Assembly: GCF_022489065.1 (NCBI RefSeq)
Contig: NZ_JAKVTW010000011.1
Location: forward strand, 62,001-126,000
DNA length: 64,000 bases
Reading direction: 5' to 3'
From: Vreelandella neptunia
GTDB lineage: Bacteria > Pseudomonadota > Gammaproteobacteria > Pseudomonadales > Halomonadaceae
Within the stretch, counting starts at the first letter, position 1; each line of letters begins with the position of its first letter. The notes below the pieces were generated by a model that saw only the letters and a program-made list of their open reading frames with translations, searched no databases and was not told the origin of the DNA. Below, in pieces: positions 37,857 through 47,751 of this stretch. The position numbers and the translations under genes were made by a program.

Positions 37857-40529
37857 ATGAGTCTGGAGACAAGAGAAGATCTCGATCCGATCGAAACTAC
37901 GGAATGGATTGATTCCCTAGAGTCGGTATTGGATCGTGAGGGCGAAGATCGTGCCCGCTACCTGATGACCCGCCTGGCGGATCGCCTGCGCCGGGACGGG
38001 ATGAAGGTACCCTTCTCGGTGACAACCCCGCACCGTAATACGATCCCGGTTCACCGCGAAGCACCGATGCCTGGCGACCTGTTCATGGAACGTCGTATTC
38101 GCTCCTTGATCCGTTACAACGCTATTGCACAGGTTATTCGTAATAACCGCGCAAACCCGGGCCTGGGCGGTCACATTGCCAGCTTTATGTCATCTGCCAC
38201 GCTGTATGACGTAGGCTTTAACCACTTTTTCCGCGCCGCAAAAGACGATTTTGCTGGTGACTTAATTTACATCCAAGGCCATGTGGCGCCAGGCATTTAT
38301 GCTCGCTCTTACTTGGAAGGCCGCCTGTCGGAAGAGCAGATGGACAAGTTCCGCCAGGAAGTTGATGGCGATGGTCTGTCTTCTTACCCGCACCCATGGC
38401 TAATGCCGGACTACTGGCAATTCCCTACCGTCTCCATGGGCCTAGGCCCCATCCAGGCGATCTATCAAGCCCACGTGATGAAGTACCTGCATCACCGTGA
38501 GCTGAAAGACATGCACGACCGTAAGATCTGGTGCTTTATGGGTGACGGCGAGTGTGACGAGCCGGAATCCTTAGGTGCTATTTCGCTGGCAGGTCGTGAA
38601 AACCTCGACAATCTGATCTTCGTGATCAACTGTAACCTGCAGCGCCTTGACGGACCTGTGCGCGGCAACTCGCGGGTGATGGACGAATTCGAAGGCGTCT
38701 TCCGTGGTGCCGGCTGGAACGTGATTAAGGTCGTTTGGGGCCGTCACTGGGATCCGTTGTTCGAGAAGGATAAGAAAGGAATCCTTCAGAAGCGTATGGA
38801 CGAAGCGGTCGACGGTGAGTACCAGAACTACAAAGCCAACGGCGGTGCGTATACCCGCGAGCACTTCTTTGGTAAGTATCCAGAAACCGAAGCGATGGTC
38901 AAAGACCTCTCTGACGACGATATCTGGAAGCTCAACCGCGGTGGCCACGACCCCTTCAAGGTTTACGCGGCTTACAACGAGGCGGTCAACACGTCTAACG
39001 GCAAGCCCACGGTAATCTTGGCGCATACCGTTAAAGGTTACGGCATGGGTAGCGGCGATGGCGAAGCAGCCAACGAAGCGCACCAGGTTAAGAGCATGGA
39101 GCACGAAGCGCTCAAAACCTTCCGTGATCGCTTTGGTATCCCATTGACCGACGAGCAGCTTAAAGACGTGCCTTACTACAAGCCGGAAGATGATTCTCCT
39201 GAGCTTAAGTACATGCATCTGCAGCGTGAGCGCTTAAATGGCTACCTGCCAAGTCGTCGTAGTGACTTCGACGCGCTGGAAATTCCGACCCTGGAAGATA
39301 AAACCTTTGCCTCGCAAATGGTTGGCTCAAAAGGCCGTGAAGTCTCCACCACCATGTCTTTTGTGCGGGTACTCAATGGCTTGGTTAAGGATAAGACCCT
39401 TGGCAAGCTGGTCGTGCCGATTATCCCTGATGAAGCACGTACCTTCGGTATGGAAGGTATGTTCCGTCAGTTAGGTATTTATACCGCCGAAGGTCAGAAA
39501 TATGAGCCGGTGGATAAAGGCCAGATCATGTACTACCGCGAGGACCAGAAAGGCCAGGTTCTTGAAGAAGGTATTACTGAAGCGGGTGCGATGTCTGCCT
39601 GGATTGCTGCGGCCACTTCCTACAGCAACAACCACGTCACGCTACTGCCGTTCTATATCTACTACTCCATGTTTGGTTTCCAGCGTATTGGTGACTTGGC
39701 GTGGGCGGCGGGTGACCTGCAAGCGCGCGGCTTTATGGTTGGCGGCACCGCAGGGCGCACTACGCTCAATGGCGAAGGCTTACAGCATCAGGATGGTCAC
39801 AGCCTGATTCAGGCCTCCACCATTCCTAACTGCCGTAGCTATGACCCGACCTACGCGCATGAAGTGGCGGTGATCGTTCAGGATGGTTTGAAGCGCATGT
39901 TCACCGATAAGGAGAACTGCTTCTACTACCTCACGGTGATGAACGAGAACTACGAGCACCCAGCGCTAGAAAATGTACCCGCCGACGACATCGTCAAGGG
40001 CATGTATCTGCTGCGTGAAACTCAAGGTGACAAAGGGCGCGTTCAACTGCTTGGTTCAGGCACTATTCTACGCGAAGTAGAAGCTGCCGCTGAGCTGCTG
40101 GCTAACGATTGGGGTATCGGTGCCGATATCTGGAGCGTTACCAGCTTTAACGAGCTACGCCGTGAAGCCTTGCTGTTGGATCGTGAAGCCTTCTTGAATC
40201 CGGACGCTGAAGCGCTTAAGCCCCACGTCACTAAGTGCCTGGAAGGGCGCGATGGCCCGGTTATCGCTTCAACCGATTACATGAAGCTGTATGCCGATCA
40301 AGTACGCGCCTGGGTGCCGGGTGACTACACTGTACTGGGTACTGATGGCTTTGGCCGTTCAGATACTCGTGTGAAGCTGCGTTACTTCTTTGAAGTAGAT
40401 CGCCACTTCGTAACTGTCGCCGCGCTGCGCGCGCTGGCTGATCGTGGCGAGATTGATCGCAAGCTTGTCGGCGAAGCGCTGAAGAAGTACGGCATTGACG
40501 CCAATAAGCCTAACCCGCTGACTAGCTAA
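37857..40529 (+). CDS. aceE: Pyruvate dehydrogenase E1 component (homodimeric)
   Basis: AceE decarboxylates pyruvate with thiamine diphosphate and passes the acetyl group to AceF. The 890-residue single-chain E1 has the ThDP motif GDGECDEPESLG (from residue 229) ending in the NCN segment (VINCNLQRLDGPVRGN), GLGPIQAIYQAHVMKYL, and the transketolase-like second and third domains (FYIYYSMFGFQRIGDLAWAAGD, TDGFGRSDTR). It is followed after 58 bases by aceF. GGAGAGACC precedes the ATG. Confidence 0.98.
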   Translation: MSLETREDLDPIETTEWIDSLESVLDREGEDRARYLMTRLADRLRRDGMKVPFSVTTPHRNTIPVHREAPMPGDLFMERRIRSLIRYNAIAQVIRNNRANPGLGGHIASFMSSATLYDVGFNHFFRAAKDDFAGDLIYIQGHVAPGIYARSYLEGRLSEEQMDKFRQEVDGDGLSSYPHPWLMPDYWQFPTVSMGLGPIQAIYQAHVMKYLHHRELKDMHDRKIWCFMGDGECDEPESLGAISLAGRENLDNLIFVINCNLQRLDGPVRGNSRVMDEFEGVFRGAGWNVIKVVWGRHWDPLFEKDKKGILQKRMDEAVDGEYQNYKANGGAYTREHFFGKYPETEAMVKDLSDDDIWKLNRGGHDPFKVYAAYNEAVNTSNGKPTVILAHTVKGYGMGSGDGEAANEAHQVKSMEHEALKTFRDRFGIPLTDEQLKDVPYYKPEDDSPELKYMHLQRERLNGYLPSRRSDFDALEIPTLEDKTFASQMVGSKGREVSTTMSFVRVLNGLVKDKTLGKLVVPIIPDEARTFGMEGMFRQLGIYTAEGQKYEPVDKGQIMYYREDQKGQVLEEGITEAGAMSAWIAAATSYSNNHVTLLPFYIYYSMFGFQRIGDLAWAAGDLQARGFMVGGTAGRTTLNGEGLQHQDGHSLIQASTIPNCRSYDPTYAHEVAVIVQDGLKRMFTDKENCFYYLTVMNENYEHPALENVPADDIVKGMYLLRETQGDKGRVQLLGSGTILREVEAAAELLANDWGIGADIWSVTSFNELRREALLLDREAFLNPDAEALKPHVTKCLEGRDGPVIASTDYMKLYADQVRAWVPGDYTVLGTDGFGRSDTRVKLRYFFEVDRHFVTVAALRALADRGEIDRKLVGEALKKYGIDANKPNPLTS

Positions 40530-40537
40530 ACCGCTGC

Positions 40538-40559
40538 CCGGTGGGTGAATGCCCACCGG
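40538..40559 (+). other. Intercistronic hairpin between aceE and aceF
   Basis: CCGGTGGG (40538-40545) pairs with CCCACCGG (40552-40559) over a 6-base loop, just before the aceF ribosome site. There is no T-tract, so an RNA-stability or translation role is more likely than termination. Confidence 0.5.
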
Positions 40560-40587
40560 CTCGATCCGATTTGGAAGGAGCGCGACC

Positions 40588-42624
40588 TTGAGTAGCGAAA
40601 TCATCAAAGTTCCCGATATCGGTGGTGATACCGATGTCGAAATCATCGAGATTGCGGTGTCAGAAGGCGACGTCATTGAAGCGGAAGACACCCTGATCAC
40701 TCTGGAATCTGACAAAGCCAGCATGGATGTGCCGGCCCCGAAAGGCGGCAAGGTCATCAAAGTGCTGGTCAAAGAAGGCGATAGCGTTTCCGAAGGTGAC
40801 GATATCGTAGAGCTGGAAGTTGAAGGCGACAGCAGTAGCGAAGAAAGCAGTAGCAACGACGCTGAGCCAGAAGCAGCCCCAGCGAAAGAAGAAAAGCCCC
40901 AAGAAGAGAAGCCGCAGGACGAGAAGCCTGCTGCCAAGAAATCAGCCGGTGGTAAGCAAACCGTTGATATCAAGGTGCCCGACTTGGGTGGCTCGGATAG
41001 CGTTGAGATCATCGAAGTCGCGGTGAGTGAAGGCGATGAGGTTGAAGCTGAAGACACACTGATTACCCTGGAGTCTGATAAAGCCTCCATGGACGTGCCC
41101 AGCCCTCATAGCGGCAAAATCGTCAGCTTCACTGTGAAAGAAGGCGACACGGTTTCTGAAGGCGACGTGATCGGTCAGATGGAGATTGCGGGCGAAGGCG
41201 GCGACGAGAGTGAAGACGCGCCTGAAGAGCAAGCCTCTAGCCAAGCCAGCAGCGAACCCGAAGAGCCCGCTGATGAAGATGATCAGGAAGAGGCCGCCAG
41301 CGTTGAGCCGGAACGCAAAGAGATTCGCGTGCCTGATCTTTCTGGCGCATCTGACGTGCCAATTATCGAAATCGGCGTAGCGGCAGGCGATGAGGTCAAT
41401 GAAGAAGATCCGTTGATCACCCTAGAGTCTGATAAAGCCTCTATGGACGTCCCTAGCCCTTACAAAGGTAAGCTCATCGAGCTGACCGTTAAAGAGGGTG
41501 ACACTGTCTCTGAAGGCGATGTGATTGGCTATATGGAAGTGGCGGGTGCCAAAAAAGCAGCACCGAAAAAAGCCGCACCCGAAAAAGCCGAGTCTAAAAG
41601 CGATAAGCCCAAGAGCGATAAGCCGAGCAAGGCCGCTGAGTCCCCATCGGGCACGCCCAGCCCGGAAGCTCAAATGGCGGCCCACAAGCCACGCGACGGC
41701 AAACTGGTTCACGCCGGGCCTGCGGTGCGTATGCTGGCTCGTGAGCTGGGCGTCGATTTGGAACTGGTGAAACCCAGCGGCCCGAAAGATCGCGTGCTCA
41801 AAGAGGACGTACAGTCCTATGTTAAGCAAGCGATTGCCAATCAGGGTAAAGCCCAGCCCGGCGCCGCAGCTGCGGCCACAGGCGGTGCGGGCATTCCGCC
41901 GATCCCGGAAGTCGACTTCAGCCAGTTTGGTGAAGTGGAAGAGAAGCCGATGGGTCGCCTGCTTAAGATGGGTGCGACCAATCTGCATCGCAGCTGGCTC
42001 AATGTGCCCCATGTCACGCAGTTCGACGAAGCGGACATTACCGAGCTGGAAGCCTTCCGTAAGGCGATGAAAGCCGAAGTAGAAGCTCAAGGCGCCAAGC
42101 TAACGCCGCTGCCGTTTATGGTTAAAGCCTGTGCCTTTGCGCTGCGTAAATTCCCGCAGTTCAACGTCAGCCTGAAGGGCGATGGTGAAACGCTGGTATG
42201 GAAGAACTATGTCCATATCGGTATCGCTGTCGATACCCCTGATGGCCTGATGGTTCCTGTTGTGCGCGACGCCGACAAGAAATCCCTGGTCGAGATTGCC
42301 AAGGAGATGGCGGAGCTAGGCAAGAAAGCACAGACCAAAAAGCTCAAGCGCGACGAGATGACCGGTGGCTGTTTCACTATTTCGAGCCTCGGTTCGATTG
42401 GTGGTACGGCGTTTACACCGATCGTCAATGCGCCGGAAGTGGCTATATTGGGTGTCTCCAAAGCGCAAATGAAGCCGGTATGGGATGGCAGCGCCTTCCA
42501 GCCGCGCCTAATGATGCCACTATCGCTCTCCTATGATCACCGTGCGATCAACGGCGCCGATGCGGCACGCTTTACCGCCTTCCTGGCAGATGTATTGACC
42601 GATATCCGTCGTTTACTGCTGTAA
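40588..42624 (+). CDS. aceF: Pyruvate dehydrogenase E2, dihydrolipoamide acetyltransferase
   Basis: AceF forms the core of the pyruvate dehydrogenase complex. The 678-residue protein has three lipoyl domains, each with ESDKASMDVP (lipoylated K43, K165, K283), separated by acidic, Ala/Pro/Lys-rich linkers. An E1/E3-binding domain follows (about 373-412; AVRMLARELGVDLELVKPSG), then the catalytic domain ending YDHRAINGADAARF. The start is a TTG at 40588, 7 bases after GGAAGGAG, giving MSSEIIKVPDIGG. An ATG at 40549 in the same frame lies inside the hairpin and gives a non-family leader. No lipoamide dehydrogenase gene follows. Confidence 0.96.
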   Translation: MSSEIIKVPDIGGDTDVEIIEIAVSEGDVIEAEDTLITLESDKASMDVPAPKGGKVIKVLVKEGDSVSEGDDIVELEVEGDSSSEESSSNDAEPEAAPAKEEKPQEEKPQDEKPAAKKSAGGKQTVDIKVPDLGGSDSVEIIEVAVSEGDEVEAEDTLITLESDKASMDVPSPHSGKIVSFTVKEGDTVSEGDVIGQMEIAGEGGDESEDAPEEQASSQASSEPEEPADEDDQEEAASVEPERKEIRVPDLSGASDVPIIEIGVAAGDEVNEEDPLITLESDKASMDVPSPYKGKLIELTVKEGDTVSEGDVIGYMEVAGAKKAAPKKAAPEKAESKSDKPKSDKPSKAAESPSGTPSPEAQMAAHKPRDGKLVHAGPAVRMLARELGVDLELVKPSGPKDRVLKEDVQSYVKQAIANQGKAQPGAAAAATGGAGIPPIPEVDFSQFGEVEEKPMGRLLKMGATNLHRSWLNVPHVTQFDEADITELEAFRKAMKAEVEAQGAKLTPLPFMVKACAFALRKFPQFNVSLKGDGETLVWKNYVHIGIAVDTPDGLMVPVVRDADKKSLVEIAKEMAELGKKAQTKKLKRDEMTGGCFTISSLGSIGGTAFTPIVNAPEVAILGVSKAQMKPVWDGSAFQPRLMMPLSLSYDHRAINGADAARFTAFLADVLTDIRRLLL

Positions 42625-42642
42625 TTCCCTGCGATGGAGTTT

Positions 42643-42676
42643 CACAAGCGGCGCCCCTCGGGGCGCCGCTTGTGTT
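42643..42676 (+). terminator. Terminator of the aceE-aceF operon
   Basis: Perfect 15-bp GC-rich inverted repeat (42643-42657 with 42660-42674) followed by TTT, 19 bases after the aceF stop. Confidence 0.88.
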
Positions 42677-42793
42677 TGCTAAATGGTTAGCAGGGCGACC
42701 AAAGTGGTAGTTTTAGGGCATTTGGCTGTTTTAATTTAAAAAAATTGAAATAAAAGCGGGTTTCTCAGGCTTTTGGGGAGTTGTGTCGCCTGA

Positions 42794-43531
<738 letters not shown>

Positions 43532-43570
43532 TAACCGCTATTGGCGATAACGCTGGTTTTACGCATCTGG

Positions 43571-43594
43571 GATGGCCCGCTTAGGCGGGCCATC
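43571..43594 (+). terminator. Hairpin terminator after adk
   Basis: Perfect 10-bp inverted repeat (43571-43580 with 43585-43594) with a TTAG loop. No T-tract follows, so it may be partial or factor-assisted. Confidence 0.6.
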
Positions 43595-43653
43595 GTCGTG
43601 ATAGCCTGACAAAGGTATAATGTCGCAATCTTTCTTTTGAGTGGCCACTTGCT

Positions 43654-44352
43654 ATGCCGTTACATCTGCTTGCCCTGGACGCCTCATCAAGCGCCTGCTC
43701 TGCAGCCCTACTGCGCCAGGACGATTCGAGCACTGAGTGCCTTGCGCGCTTTGAGATGACGCCGCGAGCCCATACCCGGCGGTTGTTACCGATGGTGGAT
43801 GAAGTGCTTGCTGAAGCGCAGGTAACGCCTTCCCAGCTGGATGCCGTAGCATTTGGCCGGGGGCCGGGGTCGTTTACCGGGCTGCGTATCGCGGCGGGAG
43901 CAGCCCAAGGGTTAGCCTTTGGCCTCGACTGCCCGCTATTGGGGGTCTCAACGCTGGAAGCGCTGGCGCTTCAGGCCCATCGCCGCTATCACCTTCGCCA
44001 CGTGGTGACCGCCTTGGATGCGCGCATGGGCGAGGTCTACGCCGCCACCTGGCACTGCCTGAAAGACACCATTACGCCGATGAGTGCCGAGGCCGTGCTG
44101 GCCCCAGAGGCGCTGCGCCTGCCTGGCGACGAAACCGATTGGGTGGGCGTAGGCAGTGGCTTTTCATTGTGGGAGCGCTTCACTGTCGACGTTCAGCTAA
44201 ACATGCCCCAGCATTTGGATGATGTAGAGCCCCGCGCTGAAGAGATGGCGTGGCTGGCGGCGCGTGATTTTGCGGCTGGGTTAGGGCAGGCCGCGCACTT
44301 GGTTCAGCCAGTTTATCTACGCAACGATGTTGCCTGGAAAAAGCCCGCATGA
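43654..44352 (+). CDS. tsaB: tRNA threonylcarbamoyladenosine synthesis protein TsaB
   Basis: TsaB is the pseudo-catalytic partner of TsaD in making t6A37 on tRNAs. The 232-residue ASKHA-fold protein starts [19 protein letters not shown] and has [23 protein letters not shown], a TsaB hallmark. It overlaps rsmJ by 4 bases, so the two are coupled. TrmO, which methylates the t6A product, is encoded 8 kb upstream. Confidence 0.95.
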   Translation: MPLHLLALDASSSACSAALLRQDDSSTECLARFEMTPRAHTRRLLPMVDEVLAEAQVTPSQLDAVAFGRGPGSFTGLRIAAGAAQGLAFGLDCPLLGVSTLEALALQAHRRYHLRHVVTALDARMGEVYAATWHCLKDTITPMSAEAVLAPEALRLPGDETDWVGVGSGFSLWERFTVDVQLNMPQHLDDVEPRAEEMAWLAARDFAAGLGQAAHLVQPVYLRNDVAWKKPA

Positions 44353-45092
44353 CCTTTGAAGAGAGCGCTGTGGAAAGTGATGTTGAGCGCGAGATTGAGG
44401 GCATCGTTCTGCCTGACGGCCTGCGCTTATTGCAGGGCGCTGAAGGGTTGGCGCTGGTCGGCGATGAAAAACGCTACGGCAAGCCGCTGAGCGTCGATTT
44501 TGTGGCGGGCAAAGCGGCCCATCGGCGTCGCTTTGGCGGTGGGCGGGGGCAGTTAGTCGCCAAGGCTTGTGGCCTAGCCAAGGGCGTGACCCCCAGCATT
44601 GTCGATGCCACAGCAGGGCTAGGTCGCGATGCGTTTGTGTTGGCCAGCCTGGGTGCCCAAGTGCTGCTGATTGAGCGGGTCGCGGCGATTGCGGCACTCT
44701 TGAACGATGGCCTTAAGCGCGCTACCAGACATAGCGATACGGCGGATATTGCCGCCCGTATGCAGCTGTGTCATGGCGATGCCGCTCAGTCCCTGGCTGA
44801 CATTGTCGCAAGTGCCCACTTTCCGCCCCAAGTCATTCATTTGGACCCTATGTTTCCCCATCGTGAGAAATCGGCGCTAGTGAAAAAAGAGATGCGGCTG
44901 TTTCGAGAGTTGGCTGGTGACGATAACGATGCCCCACGATTGCTTGAAGCGGCACTGGATGTGGCTACTCACCGCGTAGTGGTAAAGCGCCCCCGTAAGG
45001 CGCCACCTATCGATGGCCCGGTACCCCAGCATACGCTTGAAGGCAAAACCAGCCGCTATGATTTATATGTGCACCGTTCATTGGTGCGCTGA
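44349..45092 (+). CDS. rsmJ: 16S rRNA (guanine(1516)-N2)-methyltransferase
   Basis: RsmJ (YhiQ) methylates G1516 of 16S rRNA with SAM. The 247-residue protein has [20 protein letters not shown], the SAM motif [18 protein letters not shown] with the acidic LLIER, and the NPPY-like catalytic segment replaced by the family's [19 protein letters not shown]. Its ATG overlaps the tsaB stop; cls starts 24 bases after its own stop, so tsaB-rsmJ-cls are probably one unit. Confidence 0.94.
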   Translation: MTFEESAVESDVEREIEGIVLPDGLRLLQGAEGLALVGDEKRYGKPLSVDFVAGKAAHRRRFGGGRGQLVAKACGLAKGVTPSIVDATAGLGRDAFVLASLGAQVLLIERVAAIAALLNDGLKRATRHSDTADIAARMQLCHGDAAQSLADIVASAHFPPQVIHLDPMFPHREKSALVKKEMRLFRELAGDDNDAPRLLEAALDVATHRVVVKRPRKAPPIDGPVPQHTLEGKTSRYDLYVHRSLVR

Positions 45093-45116
45093 TCCTCGGC
45101 ACTGCAAGGAGCAACC

Positions 45117-46238
45117 ATGCAGAACGCGTGGCGAGAAGGAAATCGATTTACGCTGTTGCCGGAAGCTTCGCGCTTTCTGCCAGCCATGTTTGAAGCAGTC
45201 CATAATGCTCGTCACTATGTGTTGGTAGAACTCTATTTGATGGAGTCGGGAGAGCTTGCTGACCAAGTGAGTGACGCGCTTCTTGATGCTGTCCAGCGCG
45301 GCGTCAGCGTCAGTTTGCTGCTGGATGGCTACGGCTCTATGGGGCTCTCCAATGAGGATCGTCAGCGGTTGAGAACGGGCGGCGTACAGCTGCGCTTTTT
45401 TAACCCGATAGGTTTCCACTCCTTGGCACGTAATTTAAGCCGCGATCACCGCAAAATAGTCGTGATTGACGGCGCGCTTGCGTTTACCGGTGGCTTTGGC
45501 GCGGTGGATGAGTTTCTCAACGCCTGGTATGAGATTGCGCTGCGAATCGATGGCCCGGTGGTGGCTGACTGGGAGCAGCTTTTCCGGCGATTGTGGAACT
45601 CACGGCTAACCCGCAATGAAAAAGGCGATAATAGCGCGGGAAGCCTGCCTGAACGGCGTGAGCCACGAGCGCATACTGATGGCGTGCCTGGACGGGCGAT
45701 GTCGGCTCGGGGCTATCGATACCAAGCCATTCGCCATTCACTGCATGAGCGGGTAAACCATGCACAAACACAGCTATGGCTGTGTACTCCCTATTTTGTG
45801 CCGACCTTTGCGCTGCGACGCCGTCTGGTTAGAGCCGCCCGGCGCGGGATTGATGTGCGCCTGCTGCTACCCGGAACAAAGCATGACCACCCCAGCGTAC
45901 GCTTTGCCGGCCAACGCTTCTACCACTCGCTGCTGAAGGCGGGCGTGCGAATTTATGAATTTCAGCCGACCTTTATCCATGCCAAATTCGTGCTCGCCGA
46001 TGAGTGGGTAAGCATTGGTTCGTGTAATTTTGATCACTGGAATCTGCACTGGAACTTAGAAGCAAATCAAGAGGTGATGGATCCCCAGCTTGCCTCCGAA
46101 GTACGCGAGCTGTTCGAGCGTAACTTTGCCGCCAGCCAAGAAGTAGACGCCGCTGTCTGGGCGGCGCGCCCCTGGGGCCAGCGCACCAAAGAGTGGATCT
46201 ATGGCGTGCTGGATGCCATGGTGACGCGGCTTAAATAG
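45117..46238 (+). CDS. Cardiolipin synthase-like phospholipase D protein (ClsB type)
   Basis: A 373-residue phosphatidyltransferase with two HKD motifs: SRDHRKIVVIDGALAFTGGF (first) and FIHAKFVLADEWVSIGSCNFD (second). It lacks the N-terminal membrane helices of ClsA, which suggests the ClsB/YbhO type. This family can form cardiolipin from phosphatidylglycerol plus phosphatidylglycerol or phosphatidylethanolamine. AAGGAG precedes the ATG. Substrate is inferred from family. Confidence 0.87.
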   Translation: MQNAWREGNRFTLLPEASRFLPAMFEAVHNARHYVLVELYLMESGELADQVSDALLDAVQRGVSVSLLLDGYGSMGLSNEDRQRLRTGGVQLRFFNPIGFHSLARNLSRDHRKIVVIDGALAFTGGFGAVDEFLNAWYEIALRIDGPVVADWEQLFRRLWNSRLTRNEKGDNSAGSLPERREPRAHTDGVPGRAMSARGYRYQAIRHSLHERVNHAQTQLWLCTPYFVPTFALRRRLVRAARRGIDVRLLLPGTKHDHPSVRFAGQRFYHSLLKAGVRIYEFQPTFIHAKFVLADEWVSIGSCNFDHWNLHWNLEANQEVMDPQLASEVRELFERNFAASQEVDAAVWAARPWGQRTKEWIYGVLDAMVTRLK

Positions 46239-46245
46239 TTAGCGT

Positions 46246-46283
46246 CTATTCTAAGTGCTTATTTTAAGTGTCTACTCCAAGCG
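46246..46283. repeat. ~13-bp tandem repeat, three degenerate copies
   Basis: CTATTCTAAGTG, CTTATTTTAAGTG and TCTACTCCAAGCG run in tandem in the 46-base convergent spacer between cls and the UPF0149 gene, ending right at the latter's stop codon. Confidence 0.7.
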
Positions 46284-46284
46284 C

Positions 46285-46944
46285 CTAGCGCTTTTTACCT
46301 TTTGCAGGTGTCTTTTTACGCGGTTTGGGTTTGGGCGTTTCAGGCGGGACGCGGTAGTGCAGGTAAAGGTCTAGCACGAGCTCAGGCAACTGCACGACGA
46401 GCGACTCCTGGCGCGCTTGGTCTTTCGCCAGCTCGGCCATATCCGGCTCATCGTCGAATAGCCCAGAGAGAAGCATAAACGGCAGCAGCAGGGTGGCGGC
46501 GGCCTCTTCATCGTCCTGGAACCAGGCGCTCTCATCGCTGAAGACGCCCTCCATAAAGCCTGCACACCAGTCGCCAATCGGCGTTTCTTCGGCAGGTTCG
46601 CCACCCAGTGTTAGTTCAAAAGGGAGTTCCGGTAAGCCGCCTTGTTCGAGTACCGCCACCGCATTGTCACGCAGTAAGGTGAGGAGGGTGATAATCTCCT
46701 CTTGCTCAGCCTCGTCGGCGTAGCGCGGCTCACCTTGGAACAGCTCCGCTAGCCACTGAGTGGGCGGCACTTCGCTTGGGGCCACTGCAAGAGCGACTAA
46801 AAAACCATGGGCGGAGATGAGATCCAGAGCATCTTCATCCACTTGATCAGAGTCGAGGAAATCGTCCAACCTATCCAGCTGCTCATCTTCGAGCAGTGGC
46901 TGCGGTGGCGTGTTTGTGTCGGGCGTATCGCTGCGCTCTGCCAT
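46285..46944 (-). CDS. UPF0149 (YecA-type) family protein
   Basis: A 219-residue acidic, helical protein of the UPF0149/YecA family. Recognisable parts are LDRLDDFLDSDQVDEDALDLISAHGFLVALAVAP and IGDWCAGFMEGVFSDE, near the family's conserved WxxGFLxG region. The C-terminal tail is strongly basic (PKPKPRKKTPAKGKKR). There is no SEC-C zinc motif. Function unknown. It is divergent from the SprT-like gene. Confidence 0.85.
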   Translation of the reverse strand: MAERSDTPDTNTPPQPLLEDEQLDRLDDFLDSDQVDEDALDLISAHGFLVALAVAPSEVPPTQWLAELFQGEPRYADEAEQEEIITLLTLLRDNAVAVLEQGGLPELPFELTLGGEPAEETPIGDWCAGFMEGVFSDESAWFQDDEEAAATLLLPFMLLSGLFDDEPDMAELAKDQARQESLVVQLPELVLDLYLHYRVPPETPKPKPRKKTPAKGKKR

Positions 46945-47008
46945 GAGTAAAGCCTCGTCAATGCAAATCGGTAATCAAGAGTTATTTATAACGGCTAGTT
47001 TATCACTA

Positions 47009-47557
47009 ATGAGTATTACACCACTGCCCCCCTGGCCAGTTGCTGAGCTGGCTGCCATGTCGGAAACAGCGTTGCATCAAGCCGCGCGTGCTCGCGTTGA
47101 ACAAGCGTGGCAGCGCTGCTGTGAAGTATGCCCTACGCTGCCAGCCCCAAAGGTGTGGTTTAACCTGCGCGGCGCTTCGGCCGGACAAGCGCACCTGGGG
47201 CACGGCGGCTTACGCTTAAACCCGGTGCTGCTGAGTGAGAACCGCACGGCGTTTTTTGATGAAGTGATTCCACACGAAATGGCCCACTGGCTGGTGTTCC
47301 ATTTGGACAACGGCCCGCGCTTAAAACCCCATGGACGTGAGTGGAAAACGGTGATGCGTGAGCTTTTCGGTATAGCCCCCAGTGTGACCCATCGGTTTGA
47401 TATTAAGCAGGCACAGCCTGCACCTTATCGTTACCAGTGTGATTGCCGGTTTCATCAATTTACCTCGAGGCGTCATGCTTTAGTGGTAAACGGGCGTCGC
47501 TACCGCTGCCGCCACTGTGCTAAGACCTTGGTCTACAGGCCGGAAGTTGACTCATGA
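47009..47557 (+). CDS. sprT: SprT-like zinc metalloprotease-fold protein
   Basis: SprT-family protein, related to eukaryotic Spartan proteases; bacterial function is poorly defined. It has the zinc motif HEMAH (DEVIPHEMAHWLVFH), the family segment RGASAGQAHLGHGGLRLNPVLL, and a C-terminal zinc ribbon (CDCRFHQ, CRHCAKTLVY). The start is uncertain: the frame opens at 46910 inside the divergent gene; ATG codons at 47009 and 47057 are both plausible. The former gives 182 residues. Confidence 0.85.
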   Translation: MSITPLPPWPVAELAAMSETALHQAARARVEQAWQRCCEVCPTLPAPKVWFNLRGASAGQAHLGHGGLRLNPVLLSENRTAFFDEVIPHEMAHWLVFHLDNGPRLKPHGREWKTVMRELFGIAPSVTHRFDIKQAQPAPYRYQCDCRFHQFTSRRHALVVNGRRYRCRHCAKTLVYRPEVDS

Positions 47558-47751
47558 TTCGTTTATAAATGTTTGTTTTTTAAATAAAAAATGATAATAC
47601 CAATGTCTAAAGGGAAGCCCGGGCGAGGAGGTTTATGCTAGGGGAACATTAATGGCAGTCGATACTCCTGATAATGGCTAATAAGCCCCATAAATAATCG
47701 TATCGACTACAGTTTCTTAGAGAGTGCATTTTCACGGACAGAGGCAATTTC

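Noticed and set aside
38571-39218. 215-residue frame antisense to aceE
   Set aside because: Val/Leu-rich shadow caused by codon bias in aceE; no independent support.
40600-41500. DNA repeats in aceF as a mobile or CRISPR-like array
   Set aside because: The repeats are lipoyl-domain coding units with long, unequal spacers. No CRISPR array was seen anywhere in the window.
41422-42090. 222-residue frame antisense to aceF
   Set aside because: Shadow of the lipoyl and linker region.
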